DNA of 48,419 nucleotides from UBA5026 sp949065595 (GCA_949065595.1 CARSXK010000008.1:1-48419); one strand, 5' to 3'. Counted from the stretch's first letter, positions 36,668 through 45,432 are shown. The notes: generated by a model from the sequence alone, not told the origin. Program-made: numbers and translations.

Positions 36668-36684
36668 GTTCTCATTCTTTTTTT
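36661..36684 (+). terminator. Terminator closing the polysaccharide operon
   Basis: AGAATGAG (36661-36668) pairs with CTCATTCT (36671-36678), followed by T to 36684. The TGA stop lies inside the 5' arm. Confidence 0.8.
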
Positions 36685-36697
36685 CTGGGCATTATGC

Positions 36698-36726
36698 TTG
36701 AACAAAATAAAAATTCCATGTATACT
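36698..36726 (+). promoter_or_regulatory. Promoter of the second LCP gene
   Basis: TTGAAC (36698-36703) and TATACT (36721-36726) are 17 bp apart. The hexamers match those of the uvrA promoter, but there is no LexA-type repeat. Confidence 0.75.
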
Positions 36727-36757
36727 TGTACTGTCAAACAGTTAGGAATGATATGAT

Positions 36758-38239
36758 ATGAAACTATTAGAAAAAATGAAACATTTAGAAATCAAAAATA
36801 ATTCAAAAATATCAACTCGAAAATTAAATATTCCAGTTATAGTCGTAACAATCATCAATATTATTTTTACATTGGTATTTATTATGCATATTTGTAAATT
36901 GAATCTACTTCCTTTGAAGTATATCGTTTTGATTATTTTAGTATCCATTATGATGAATTTTGGAATTTTACTTCTAGTTAGTAGAAAAAAAACTTGGCTC
37001 AAATATATTGGATATGGATGGACTGTTTTTTTCATATTGGTAAATAGTATTGGTGTTTATTATATATCTAAAACCAATCACTTCTTAAATCGAGCGTTTA
37101 ATAATGCAACCAATTCTTATACCAATACTTATTATGTAGTGACATTAAATCAAGAAAAATATAAAGAATTAACAGATGTGAAAATATTGGGGTATTATCA
37201 AAATATTCCAGAAATAGATGATGCGCTTCAAAAGCTAGATGAGTCTTATAAAATAGAAAGGGAAAAATATTCTGAATTTACGACCCTGTTGAGGGATATG
37301 AATGGCAAAAAAGTGGATGCGACTATCATCGAGGCTTCTTTGTATAATGTGCTCACAAAAGAGAGTAATATTATGCATGAAAAAGATTATAAAAAGATTT
37401 ATGAGTTTCATATTACAGTGCAGGAGCAAGTAGATGAAATCAAAGATGATGGCAATCATTTTAGCATTTATATAGGTGGAACCGATTTTACGGAAAAGAA
37501 TAATGATTTCAATATGGTGGTAACCATCAATCAAAAAACACATAAGATTTTATTAACCTCTATTCCAAGAGATTATTATGTAATGGTAAATGGAAAGGGA
37601 ATGAAAGATATTTTAGGATATGCAGGGTACAGTGGTATTCAAACATCAAGAAAAACTGTCGAAGATATCTTTGAAACCAATATTGACTATTTCGTTCAAA
37701 TTAATACCAATAGTTTAATCGGTTTGGTTGATACATTAGGAGGGATAGAATATTGTTCTGATGTTGCTTATACCACTACACATGCAGTGATAACAGGGTC
37801 TTATGATGATACACAAGGTGAAAAGTTATATGTACAAAGAGGATGTCGAACTTATAATGGAATTCAAATTTTGACCATTTCAAGAGAACGATTGGCATTC
37901 CCTGGTGGAGATAAGCAAAGGCAAATCAATTGCCAAAATATTATGATTAGTATTTTTAAAAAAATGTTAAGACCTGAAAATTTAGCTAATTATACCAATG
38001 TATTAAATGCGGTAAGTAATCTTTATACGACCAATATCCCAAGGAAAATTGTAACAGACCTTGCCAAAGATACCATTGATAATGGTGTTGCATGGACAAT
38101 TGAGCAACAGTCAGTATCAGGTAGTGGTTCTAGAGGGTATGTTCATATGGGAACTGTACAAGATTATGTAATGATTCCGAATCCAGATTCTATTCAATCT
38201 GCGATTGCGAATATAAATAAGATTAAGGCAGGAAGATAA
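36758..38239 (+). CDS. LytR-CpsA-Psr family glycopolymer ligase, second copy
   Basis: This 493-residue paralog of the 35219 product has the same architecture: three membrane helices (~22-105), a binding-protein-like segment (~120-215) and the LCP domain (~235-425). The LCP domain has MVVTINQKTHKILLTSIPRD, DTLGGIEYCSD and ISRERLAFPGGDKQRQ. It has its own promoter, so it can be made independently of the operon. It may attach another polymer or serve as the housekeeping enzyme. RBS AGGAAT precedes ATG. Confidence 0.92.
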   Translation: MKLLEKMKHLEIKNNSKISTRKLNIPVIVVTIINIIFTLVFIMHICKLNLLPLKYIVLIILVSIMMNFGILLLVSRKKTWLKYIGYGWTVFFILVNSIGVYYISKTNHFLNRAFNNATNSYTNTYYVVTLNQEKYKELTDVKILGYYQNIPEIDDALQKLDESYKIEREKYSEFTTLLRDMNGKKVDATIIEASLYNVLTKESNIMHEKDYKKIYEFHITVQEQVDEIKDDGNHFSIYIGGTDFTEKNNDFNMVVTINQKTHKILLTSIPRDYYVMVNGKGMKDILGYAGYSGIQTSRKTVEDIFETNIDYFVQINTNSLIGLVDTLGGIEYCSDVAYTTTHAVITGSYDDTQGEKLYVQRGCRTYNGIQILTISRERLAFPGGDKQRQINCQNIMISIFKKMLRPENLANYTNVLNAVSNLYTTNIPRKIVTDLAKDTIDNGVAWTIEQQSVSGSGSRGYVHMGTVQDYVMIPNPDSIQSAIANINKIKAGR

Positions 38240-38265
38240 AAATGTACGAAAATAGTACATTTTTT
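38238..38265 (+). terminator. Terminator of the second LCP gene
   Basis: A perfect 10 bp stem (38238-38247 with 38255-38264) begins in the TAA stop codon, and its 3' arm ends in T6. Confidence 0.75.
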
Positions 38266-38411
38266 AGTAAGTAGATATCCTTTTTTTAGAATATGAAAGA
38301 TTTGCTAGATTAATTTAAAAAAAGAGAGATAAGTAACTATCAAAATCAAAAAAAGAGTCGTTTGAAAGGAAATAATAAGAGTGGTATTCTTACGTCATAG
38401 GAGGAATACAT

Positions 38412-39332
38412 ATGAATAAAAATATGAGAACAACGAAATTAGAGAAAGGAGAAATCATACCACCCATCTATGATTTTATGTTTACAACGATATTCAATAA
38501 GGAAGAAAATATCATTATTCTAGAAAATTTTCTATCAAATTATTTAAAAATACCGATAGAAGAAATGAGAGGAAGAATAAGTATATTGTCTAGAAATTTG
38601 AAATTGGAAAATAAACATGCAGCCAATAAGCAGGTAGATTTATTGCTCAAATTAGGTGGGAAAAGAATAAACATAGAAGTATCGACACATTTATCTAGTG
38701 GGATTATCAACCGAAATGTCGTATTTGCATGTAATGCGCATGCGGCAAGTTATCAACATGGGGATAGAGATTACAGTAAGATAGGGGAAACAATACAAAT
38801 CAATTTGGTATATGACAAGGCACATCCAGTAGGTGAAAAGTTTAGGGAAACGTATTATATGAGGAATGAAGCAGGGAAAATGCTTACGGAAAAATTAAGA
38901 ATAGATTATGTGAATATAGCAAAATTAGAAGAACCATGTTATACTATAGGAGAAGATGAAGTAGAAGAATTTTGTCGGATGTTAATAGCGAGAAAAGAAG
39001 AAGATTTGAAGAAAATAATAGGTGGAATGAGAATGGAAAAAGAAGCAAAGGAGAAATTGAAAGAAGAAGTATTAAGATATAGTCAAGATGAAGAAGTAGT
39101 GGCGATATATTCGGATTATACAAAAGAGGAATTGGAAAGAAATACCATTTTATTAGAGGAGACAGAAGAAGCGAGGAGAAAAGGGTTAGAGGAAGGATTA
39201 CAACAAGGAATGCAAAAGAAAAATATTGAAATCGCCCAAAAATTAATGCAGTCTGGAATTGATATCAAAATTATAATGGAAGCTACGAATTTGACCAAAG
39301 AGGAAATCGAAAAATGGACCGTTGATCATTGA
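38412..39332 (+). CDS. Rpn/PD-(D/E)XK nuclease family transposase-like protein
   Basis: This 306-residue protein of the PDDEXK family-2 transposase group (Rpn-type, recombination-promoting nucleases) has the N-terminal PPIYDFMFTTIFNKEEN and a nuclease core KQVDLLLKLGGKRINIEVS. Motif II Asp and motif III Glu are present, but Ser stands where family members often have Gln or Lys. The C-terminal EEGLQQGMQKKN plus a short helical repeat is typical. These genes are usually solitary cargo rather than classical insertion sequences, and no terminal inverted repeats are seen here. AGGAGG precedes ATG. Confidence 0.85.
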   Translation: MNKNMRTTKLEKGEIIPPIYDFMFTTIFNKEENIIILENFLSNYLKIPIEEMRGRISILSRNLKLENKHAANKQVDLLLKLGGKRINIEVSTHLSSGIINRNVVFACNAHAASYQHGDRDYSKIGETIQINLVYDKAHPVGEKFRETYYMRNEAGKMLTEKLRIDYVNIAKLEEPCYTIGEDEVEEFCRMLIARKEEDLKKIIGGMRMEKEAKEKLKEEVLRYSQDEEVVAIYSDYTKEELERNTILLEETEEARRKGLEEGLQQGMQKKNIEIAQKLMQSGIDIKIIMEATNLTKEEIEKWTVDH

Positions 39333-39336
39333 AATG

Positions 39337-39379
39337 TTGAAAAATATTTCCATATCCTGTATACTTTGATTATGGAAAT
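39337..39379 (+). promoter_or_regulatory. Promoter with an inverted repeat around the -10
   Basis: TTGAAA (39337-39342) and TATACT (39360-39365) are 17 bp apart. A perfect 9 bp inverted repeat, ATTTCCATA (39346-39354) and TATGGAAAT (39371-39379), flanks the -10 on both sides. This is an operator-like arrangement rather than a terminator, since no T run follows. Confidence 0.6.
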
Positions 39380-39420
39380 GAATATCATGTCCTATGAAAA
39401 TACATTTCGAGGAGAAGTTT

Positions 39421-40356
39421 ATGAAAGTAATACGTCACTTTACCACCCAGTTTTTGGTTATTTTATTTATTCTTACGACTTGTATTAGTCTATTGTTACT
39501 TACATTTATAGGAAGTATACAATTATTATGTTCAAAGGATAACATAGTCACACTCGTCAATCAAGTAAATTTTAGAGAATTTATAGGACCTAAAGCAGAA
39601 GATGACTTATATCAATTATTAGAACAAACAGGCTTACCACGTAAGTATGTAGATTATATAATAGAAAATAAAGTATTTAGAACGTATATTGGTTCTTATT
39701 TAGCGGAAGAAATGGAATCTATTTTGTACCACAAAGAAACACCAATCATTGATACCCAAGAGTTTACTAATATTTTATTGGAAAGTTTTGATCAGGCAAT
39801 TCAGGTATTGGAAGAGGAAAATATAGATGAAAAAGAAATTTTGTCTTCACAAGATCAACATCGTATTCGGCAAAAAATAGAATACTTTGTACCACGAATT
39901 GTAGAAAAGATCCCCCAATTTGACATGATATTAGAATATCAATGGGCGGGACAAGAAACCATATCGGATATTCAGTTAAAACAACTTCAAACCGCTTTAC
40001 AAGTTTTACGTTGGTGCTACCAATGGAAACCAATTTTAAGTTTGTTTATTTTGGTACAACTGGGTGTTATCTTTCTTTTGAAAATCAAAAAATTTCATTA
40101 TATTAAATGGTTTATGGTCCCTTTCTTAACGACAGGAACCATATTATGGTATTTTAAAACTCAATTGCCAATCTTGCTTGCTAGTCATTTACCAAAACAT
40201 TTGATTTTTATGAAAGCATTTTTAGAACAAACTATGTCCTTTATTTATACCAGTTGGAATCGAACCATTATTATTTGTTTGACATTATCAATATTGTTTA
40301 TTTTTTTACAAATTTTGATTCGTTTTATTCAAGTCCATTCTCATCGTAATTCATAA
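39421..40356 (+). CDS. Membrane protein of a tandem paralogous pair, first copy
   Basis: I do not recognise this family. The 311-residue protein has one N-terminal membrane helix (~10-33), a soluble, mainly helical, probably extracytoplasmic domain (~34-205, rich in Glu, with LLEQTGLPRKYVDYIIEN) and three C-terminal helices (~210-300). AGGAG lies 6 bases before the Met at 39421; nine earlier in-frame codons lack a site. It shares the helix-domain-three-helix layout and many motifs (YVDYIIEN/YIDYILEN, ESILYHKE/SSILYDKE, FIKTF-like end) with the next gene. It has its own promoter with an operator-like repeat. Confidence 0.8.
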   Translation: MKVIRHFTTQFLVILFILTTCISLLLLTFIGSIQLLCSKDNIVTLVNQVNFREFIGPKAEDDLYQLLEQTGLPRKYVDYIIENKVFRTYIGSYLAEEMESILYHKETPIIDTQEFTNILLESFDQAIQVLEEENIDEKEILSSQDQHRIRQKIEYFVPRIVEKIPQFDMILEYQWAGQETISDIQLKQLQTALQVLRWCYQWKPILSLFILVQLGVIFLLKIKKFHYIKWFMVPFLTTGTILWYFKTQLPILLASHLPKHLIFMKAFLEQTMSFIYTSWNRTIIICLTLSILFIFLQILIRFIQVHSHRNS

Positions 40357-40424
40357 AAAGGATTTTAATACCTTATTGGATTACAGATATTGTTATATGT
40401 TATTAAAAATTAGGAGTGATTGTA

Positions 40425-40454
40425 GTGCAAAAGATTGTAGGTCTTCAAAAATGA
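40425..40454 (+). other. Nine-codon leader reading frame upstream of the second paralog
   Basis: GTG at 40425 sits behind AGGAGTG (40412-40418), the only good ribosome site here, and reads MQKIVGLQK then TGA. The stop overlaps the start of the next gene (ATGA, 40451-40454). It may couple translation, or mark a sequence frameshift. Confidence 0.3.
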
Positions 40455-41410
40455 AGACAGTAGGACATTTTTTTATCAACATAATTGTAATGATATTAAT
40501 AATCACAAGTTGTATCAGTTTACTTACATTTACTTTTTTGTCTAGTACAAAAGATATAATATCGAAAGAAACCATTGTTGAATTGGTAAAAGAGATTGAC
40601 TTTATAGAATTGATGGGAGAAAAAGCATACAATGAAATTGTGTCTATTTTAGAACAAATAGGAATTCCATCGGATTATATAGATTATATATTAGAAAATG
40701 AATCCTTGAAAGAATATATGGGAAATTATATTGCGGAAGAGGTTTCTTCTATTTTGTATGACAAAGAACTTCCTGTCATATCCGAACAGGAATTGGCTAA
40801 TTTACTTTCAAACGGTTTGGATCAAGTAGTAATAGAACTTGAAAATCAACAGATAGAAGTTTCTACTTACTTAACAGAGGAGCGTCAAGAGCAAATTCAT
40901 GAAAAAATAAAAATATATGTGCCTGAAATTGTTGCCAAAATTCCAGAAGTAGAACGTTTAATTGAAACTAAAATTTCTGGAAAAGAAGAAGTACAGGAAG
41001 GAAAGAGAAAGTTAGAACAATTGCGAGAGATAAATAAGAAAGTACAATTTGTATATCAAATGCAACCGACTATTTTCCTTTTATCTATCTTGCAATTTGC
41101 ACTCATTGTAGTATGTAGGCGAAAAAGGTTTCGATTTATTAAGTGGGTATGCTTATCATTTCTGTTAACTTCTATTATTTTAGGATTGTTATCAAAAAAG
41201 GTACCAGCTTTGATACAACAGCATTATCCAGAAGAAATTGAATTTATAAAAACGTTTATTGATAACACTTGTAATTCTATTTTTGAAGTATGGAAGCAAA
41301 ATGCCCAAATCTATTTTATCATTGCGATTTCACTAATTATTTTGCAAATAATTGTAATTTTCTTTTCTATCTACAAAAATAGAAGACAAAAGGATATGGC
41401 TATTTTATAA
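40451..41410 (+). CDS. Membrane protein of a tandem paralogous pair, second copy
   Basis: This 319-residue paralog of the 39421 product starts at the Met that aligns with the first copy (MKTVGHFF versus MKVIRHFT). The frame is open for 25 codons upstream, but that part has no homology and no ribosome site. Layout is the same: one N-terminal helix, an extracytoplasmic helical domain (~30-195) and three C-terminal helices. The central domain carries a KISGKEEVQEGKRKLEQL helix. Function unknown. The pair follows wall-polymer ligases, which hints at an envelope role only by position. Confidence 0.78.
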   Translation: MKTVGHFFINIIVMILIITSCISLLTFTFLSSTKDIISKETIVELVKEIDFIELMGEKAYNEIVSILEQIGIPSDYIDYILENESLKEYMGNYIAEEVSSILYDKELPVISEQELANLLSNGLDQVVIELENQQIEVSTYLTEERQEQIHEKIKIYVPEIVAKIPEVERLIETKISGKEEVQEGKRKLEQLREINKKVQFVYQMQPTIFLLSILQFALIVVCRRKRFRFIKWVCLSFLLTSIILGLLSKKVPALIQQHYPEEIEFIKTFIDNTCNSIFEVWKQNAQIYFIIAISLIILQIIVIFFSIYKNRRQKDMAIL

Positions 41411-41433
41411 AAAGTATGTATAATACTTTTTTT
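41409..41433 (+). terminator. Terminator of the tandem membrane protein pair
   Basis: A 9 bp stem (41409-41417 with 41423-41431) begins inside the TAA stop and its 3' arm ends in a T run. The perfect 10-base palindrome TCGTTAACGA follows at 41442-41451 and may be an operator for the next gene. Confidence 0.7.
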
Positions 41434-41496
41434 GTTTATAATCGTTAACGACAAAAAATGACAAACAACATTGCTACAATAGAATGGGTGATGTCT

Positions 41497-41961
41497 ATGA
41501 AGAAAAATATAGAAATAATGATTGTTTGTATTGCCATCGGTTTTTTAATGGGACAATTTATGTTTCATCAATATAAAAAAGAAGAAAAACCATCTACTAT
41601 TCCCACTATGCAAACGACAGAAACGCTTTATTTTTTACAACAAGGAGTTTATTCTAATTTGGATAGTATGAAACAAAATTTGACTGATTTTGAATATTAT
41701 ACCTATACAGAGAAAGATGGAAAATATTATGTTTATGTTGCAATTATTAAAAGTAAAGAAAATATGGAAAAATTAAAAGGATTTTTTAATCAAAAAGGGT
41801 ATGATATTTATGTAAAGGAAATAAATGTTACAAGCAATGCCTTTTTAGAAGTATTAAGTCAATACGAACAATTATTGAGTGGAACCAATGATGAAAAAAC
41901 CATTCAGGCAGCTTGTACACAGATTTTAGCAAAATATGAGGAGTTAGTGGTAAATGACTAA
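41497..41961 (+). CDS. SPOR-domain membrane protein, SpoIIB-like by position
   Basis: This 154-residue protein has an N-terminal membrane helix (~5-24) and an extracytoplasmic SPOR-like domain (~42-105: YFLQQGVYSNLDSMK, then YYVYVAIIKSKENMEKLKGF). SPOR domains bind glycan strands stripped of stem peptides at septa. In B. subtilis the SPOR protein SpoIIB lies just upstream of maf-radC, so synteny supports a related protein, though this one is half the length. The Met at 41497 has GGGTG 6 bases upstream; earlier starts at 41458 and 41491 lack spacing. It overlaps radC by 8 bases. Confidence 0.72.
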   Translation: MKKNIEIMIVCIAIGFLMGQFMFHQYKKEEKPSTIPTMQTTETLYFLQQGVYSNLDSMKQNLTDFEYYTYTEKDGKYYVYVAIIKSKENMEKLKGFFNQKGYDIYVKEINVTSNAFLEVLSQYEQLLSGTNDEKTIQAACTQILAKYEELVVND

Positions 41962-42649
41962 AATGAAAGATATTCCATTGCAGGAACGCCCTAGGGAACG
42001 ATTGCTTCAATATGGTGTAGAATCCATTAACAATGAGGAATTACTTGCAATTCTGTTTCGAACAGGAAGTAAAAAACAATCTGCAAAGGAACTTGCGATT
42101 ACTGTTTTATCAAGATTAAAACAAATTTCTGACTTGAAGGAAATGAGTTATGAGTCTCTTTTAAAGATTGAAGGAATTGGAAAGTCTAAAGCAATGATTT
42201 TATTATCTGCCATTGAACTTGGTAAACGAATGCAACGAAATGTAACCACTATACAGGGTAAGAAGTTCAACCAAGCTAGATTGATTTATGAATACTATCA
42301 GAGTCTGCTTGTGGATAAACAACAAGAACATGTATATTGTTTGTATTTGGATTCTAAAAAGAAAATCATCAAAGAAAAGTTATTGTTTATAGGAACCATT
42401 AATTATAGTATGGTACATCCAAGAGAAATTTTTAAGGAAGCTTATCTTTCTTGTGCAACAGCAATTATTTGTATTCACAATCATCCAACAGGGGATGTAA
42501 CGCCTAGTAATGAGGATTATACTATGACATATCATTTGAAACAAGTTGGAGATTTGCTCGGAATTCCTCTTTTAGATCATATTATTATTGGAAAAAATCA
42601 TTACTATAGTTTTTTTGAAAATGGAGATTTTGAATTAAAAAATGAATGA
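41954..42649 (+). CDS. radC: RadC family JAB-domain protein
   Basis: This 231-residue protein has N-terminal helix-hairpin-helix DNA-binding segments (~15-85, LLKIEGIGKSKAMILLSA). The C-terminal JAMM metalloprotease-like motif is HNHPTGDVTPSNED with a preceding Glu. The name RadC is historical; a DNA-repair role is not proved. GAGGAG lies 9 bases before ATG inside the upstream gene. Its neighbours match the B. subtilis order, but mreB, which normally follows, is absent. Confidence 0.93.
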   Translation: MTKMKDIPLQERPRERLLQYGVESINNEELLAILFRTGSKKQSAKELAITVLSRLKQISDLKEMSYESLLKIEGIGKSKAMILLSAIELGKRMQRNVTTIQGKKFNQARLIYEYYQSLLVDKQQEHVYCLYLDSKKKIIKEKLLFIGTINYSMVHPREIFKEAYLSCATAIICIHNHPTGDVTPSNEDYTMTYHLKQVGDLLGIPLLDHIIIGKNHYYSFFENGDFELKNE

Positions 42650-42660
42650 GGGATATTTCA

Positions 42661-43500
42661 ATGTGGAAAAAAAGAAAAATAGAACGTAAATACTATATTA
42701 TAATTATTTTCTTTGGTATTTTATTATTATTCGGAGTATTGATGTATTTCGTAAGAGATGAGCGAAAATCCAGTATTCCTGAACAGATTATTCAGGATGC
42801 TGTTTTGTTTGTCCAAAAAATCGTCGCAATTCCTGTTCATTTTGTAACAGATAAGATAAATGAGTCCAAAGAAAAAGATAAGATATATGAAAGATATCAG
42901 CAATTACAAACGAAAGTGGAGCAGATAGAAGTAGTAGAAGCAAAAAATCAAGAATTAGAATCACAATTGCAAGAAATGAAAGCTTTACTGGAATTAAAGC
43001 AAGTGTTATCAGAAAGTATAGTGCTGAATGCAACTGTCATTACACGTAATATCGATGGTTGGTATCAAACCATTACGATTGATAAAGGGAAAAATCATGG
43101 TGTAGCGGAACATATGGCAGTGGTAACAGGTAGAGGAATGATAGGAGAAGTGATTCATGTCAATTCATTTAGTAGCACCATTCAATTACTTACCGGTGTA
43201 GATGAAACTCATAAAATATCGGTTAAAATAGAAGGAAATGATGATTATATATATGGACTTTTATCTGGATATGAAAGGGAAAATCAGGTATATAAAATAG
43301 AAGGAATTGCAGAAAATACAGAAATTAAAGAAGGTGCGAACGTGATTACAACTGGTTTGGGAAATGGATATCCATCAGGAATTTTAATCGGAACTGTAAA
43401 GCAAGTTAAAACCGATCATTTTGATATGGCAAGAACAATTCTAGTCAAGCCAAGTGTTGATTTTGATGAGATTCGTTATGTAACACTTTTAAAGAAATGA
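42661..43500 (+). CDS. mreC: Rod-shape determining protein MreC
   Basis: MreC is a bitopic protein that organises the elongasome outside the membrane. The 279-residue protein has one N-terminal membrane helix (~9-29), a coiled coil (~60-112) and the beta-barrel MreC domain with GWYQTITIDKGKNHGV, GRGMIGEV and GLGNGYPSGILIG. The frame opens five codons earlier (42646), but GAGGGA is well spaced only for 42661. It is followed by mreD after 10 bases. No mreB is found in the window. Confidence 0.93.
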   Translation: MWKKRKIERKYYIIIIFFGILLLFGVLMYFVRDERKSSIPEQIIQDAVLFVQKIVAIPVHFVTDKINESKEKDKIYERYQQLQTKVEQIEVVEAKNQELESQLQEMKALLELKQVLSESIVLNATVITRNIDGWYQTITIDKGKNHGVAEHMAVVTGRGMIGEVIHVNSFSSTIQLLTGVDETHKISVKIEGNDDYIYGLLSGYERENQVYKIEGIAENTEIKEGANVITTGLGNGYPSGILIGTVKQVKTDHFDMARTILVKPSVDFDEIRYVTLLKK

Positions 43501-43510
43501 GTGAGTATTT

Positions 43511-44005
43511 ATGTATGCGATCATAATAACAATGGTGTCTTTTCTATTGGAAGGAATTTTTTCCTATTATATCCCTATTTCTACTGCTTATTGGCTACCT
43601 GTTCCTACTTTGCTTTCGATTTGTTTTTGCCATATTTATTTTTTAAAACATAAAAATTATATATGGTTTTGTTTCCTCTTTGGCATTTTATATGATATCG
43701 TTTTTACCAATACATTGTTTCTTCATGGAACTTTATTTGTTGTTATGGGTTTTATCAGTCAAAAAATTTGCCGATTGATCTCACATACTTGGTATCAATT
43801 TTTTCTATTCATTCTAGTATTGGTAGCAATCTATCGACTGTTTACTTATATTATATTAATCACAACAGGATATTTTCCTTTTGAACTTTCTTATTTTCTA
43901 TCTATTACCATGGCTTCTTTTTTATGGAATCTTATTTATGGAATTATTTTATATGGAATCGATTATTTTATTCTCAAACGAAAATTTTCAAAGAGATTGT
44001 TCTAA
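43511..44005 (+). CDS. mreD: Rod-shape determining protein MreD
   Basis: This 164-residue, very hydrophobic protein has about five membrane helices and the MreD pattern SFLLEGIFSYY near the start, then FGILYDIVFTNTLFLH. MreD partners with MreC and the elongation machinery. The assignment rests on hydropathy, size and position directly after mreC. A 6 bp inverted repeat (44007-44025) lies downstream but has no T run. Confidence 0.85.
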   Translation: MYAIIITMVSFLLEGIFSYYIPISTAYWLPVPTLLSICFCHIYFLKHKNYIWFCFLFGILYDIVFTNTLFLHGTLFVVMGFISQKICRLISHTWYQFFLFILVLVAIYRLFTYIILITTGYFPFELSYFLSITMASFLWNLIYGIILYGIDYFILKRKFSKRLF

Positions 44006-44039
44006 CCTTATGATTTTGGCATAAGATGAGATAGGTGAT

Positions 44040-44660
44040 ATGATGAATCCAGATATCCGTAGAATTCGTAGTCAAATGAAGCAAAAAAAGAAAAGAATCC
44101 CACAAAAAACAGTCATCAAACGTACAAGCTATACGAAATGGATTTCTAAATTGGCAATTACAATTATTTTAACACTTGTAACACTCATTACATTAAAATC
44201 CAATAGTAAGTTCAAAGCAACTTTTTATCAATATGTTTATGATAGCCATTTTTCATTTGCTTCCATCAATGCTGCTTATCAAAAATACTTTGGTTCTCCT
44301 TTACCATTCCAAGAATTATGGAAAAATCCAACCGTTTCTGTTTTTGATGAAAAACTCATATTTACAGAACAACATAAATATAAAGATGGGGTTGCTTTAA
44401 CGGTAGAAAATAGTTATTTGGTTCCTGTTTTAGAAAGCGGAATGGTTGTTTTTATTGGAGAGAAAGAAGGTTATGGCAACACAGTTATTATTCAACAAAT
44501 GGATGGGATTGATGTGTGGTATTCCAATTTGAATGCAGTCAATTTAAAATTGTATGATTATGTTGCAAAGGGGAGTTTATTAGGAGAAGTGAAAGGTAAT
44601 CAGCTTTATTTGGTATATAAAAAAAATGGAACTGTTTTAAATTATGAAGAACATATTTAG
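44040..44660 (+). CDS. spoIVFA: SpoIVFA-like protein with degenerate M23 domain
   Basis: This 206-residue protein has a basic N-terminus, one membrane helix (~38-56) and a LytM/M23-type fold at the C-terminus (~118-200: SGMVVFIGEKEGYGNTVIIQQ, YDYVAKGSLLGEV). The zinc ligands are gone: WYSN stands where YAHL is expected and LYLV where HLHF is expected. It should therefore be structural. In B. subtilis SpoIVFA holds and restrains the protease SpoIVFB in the forespore membrane, and the SpoIVFB-like gene follows here with a 17-base overlap. A start at 44043 is equally possible. Confidence 0.82.
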   Translation: MMNPDIRRIRSQMKQKKKRIPQKTVIKRTSYTKWISKLAITIILTLVTLITLKSNSKFKATFYQYVYDSHFSFASINAAYQKYFGSPLPFQELWKNPTVSVFDEKLIFTEQHKYKDGVALTVENSYLVPVLESGMVVFIGEKEGYGNTVIIQQMDGIDVWYSNLNAVNLKLYDYVAKGSLLGEVKGNQLYLVYKKNGTVLNYEEHI

Positions 44661-45426
44661 ATTTGAAATTTCGAATTTATATTATATAGTTGGCTTGTTT
44701 TGTTTCTTTACAGGTTATTTTAAAGATTTTATATGGATTTCACTTCTCATTATCATTCATGAATTTGGCCATTTAACAGGTGCAATTTTTTGTGATTGGA
44801 AAATTGAGCGTGTCATTCTCTTGCCATTTGGTGGGATGACTTTGTTGAAAGAACATTTTAATCGTCCCATTTATCAGGAGTGGATTATTGTTCTTTTGGG
44901 TCCTATTTATCAAATGTGTTTTTTTCTTCTGTTATGTCATTTGGGGTACATGAATACTACCTTGCAATTGTACCATAATTTGTTGCTAGGATTTAATCTA
45001 CTACCGATAATTCCCTTGGATGGAGGGAAAATGGTGCAACTTTGTTTGGATGCGATTTTTCCTTATAAACGTGCGAAATATGTGGGATTATGGATATCGA
45101 TTGTTGTGGTTTTATTTTTGAGTGGGTATATGATTGTTACTCGAAATATAATTATGGGAATCATTTTGTTATTTATCATCAAAGAAAATATAAAATTTTA
45201 TCAACAAATTCCGTATCAAATGGAACGCTTTTTGTTGGAACGGTATCTGCATCAATTTTCCTATCAGAAATGTCATATGGTAAGAAATGGAGGAGTGGAT
45301 GCGATGCGAAGAGGATATTTGCATTTATTTTGGAAGCAGGGTACATGGAAAACAGAAGAAGAAATTTTGAATATACATTTTCATACAAAATCGGTATCTT
45401 CGTTTGACAAATTAAGGAATGTATGA
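44644..45426 (+). CDS. spoIVFB: M50 site-2 intramembrane metalloprotease, SpoIVFB-like
   Basis: This 260-residue polytopic protease has the zinc motif HEFGH (~39) and the second ligand in NLLPIIPLDGG (~124), both typical of M50 enzymes. In sporulating Bacillota SpoIVFB cuts pro-sigma-K. The C-terminus has a cytoplasmic region (~175-260) in the place of the ATP-binding CBS domain, but it is too diverged to name. The location between a spoIVFA-like gene and rplU matches B. subtilis. A general site-2 protease role is the alternative if the organism does not sporulate. Confidence 0.88.
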   Translation: MKNIFRFEISNLYYIVGLFCFFTGYFKDFIWISLLIIIHEFGHLTGAIFCDWKIERVILLPFGGMTLLKEHFNRPIYQEWIIVLLGPIYQMCFFLLLCHLGYMNTTLQLYHNLLLGFNLLPIIPLDGGKMVQLCLDAIFPYKRAKYVGLWISIVVVLFLSGYMIVTRNIIMGIILLFIIKENIKFYQQIPYQMERFLLERYLHQFSYQKCHMVRNGGVDAMRRGYLHLFWKQGTWKTEEEILNIHFHTKSVSSFDKLRNV

Positions 45427-45432
45427 TAAAAT
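45404..45432 (+). promoter_or_regulatory. Promoter of the rplU operon inside the end of spoIVFB
   Basis: Consensus TTGACA (45404-45409), 17 bp and TAAAAT (45427-45432) with TGA before it give a strong extended -10 promoter. It starts ribosomal gene transcription independently of the upstream genes. Confidence 0.85.

Noticed and set aside
38240..38411. Possible insertion-sequence ends around the Rpn-type gene, because A-rich stretches recur
   Set aside because: The repeats are simple A-runs (aaaaaaagag); no terminal inverted repeats or target-site duplication were found.
45090..45407. Second open frame of 105 codons inside the spoIVFB gene
   Set aside because: Overlaps the M50 protease fully in another frame, with no conserved motif and no ribosome site.
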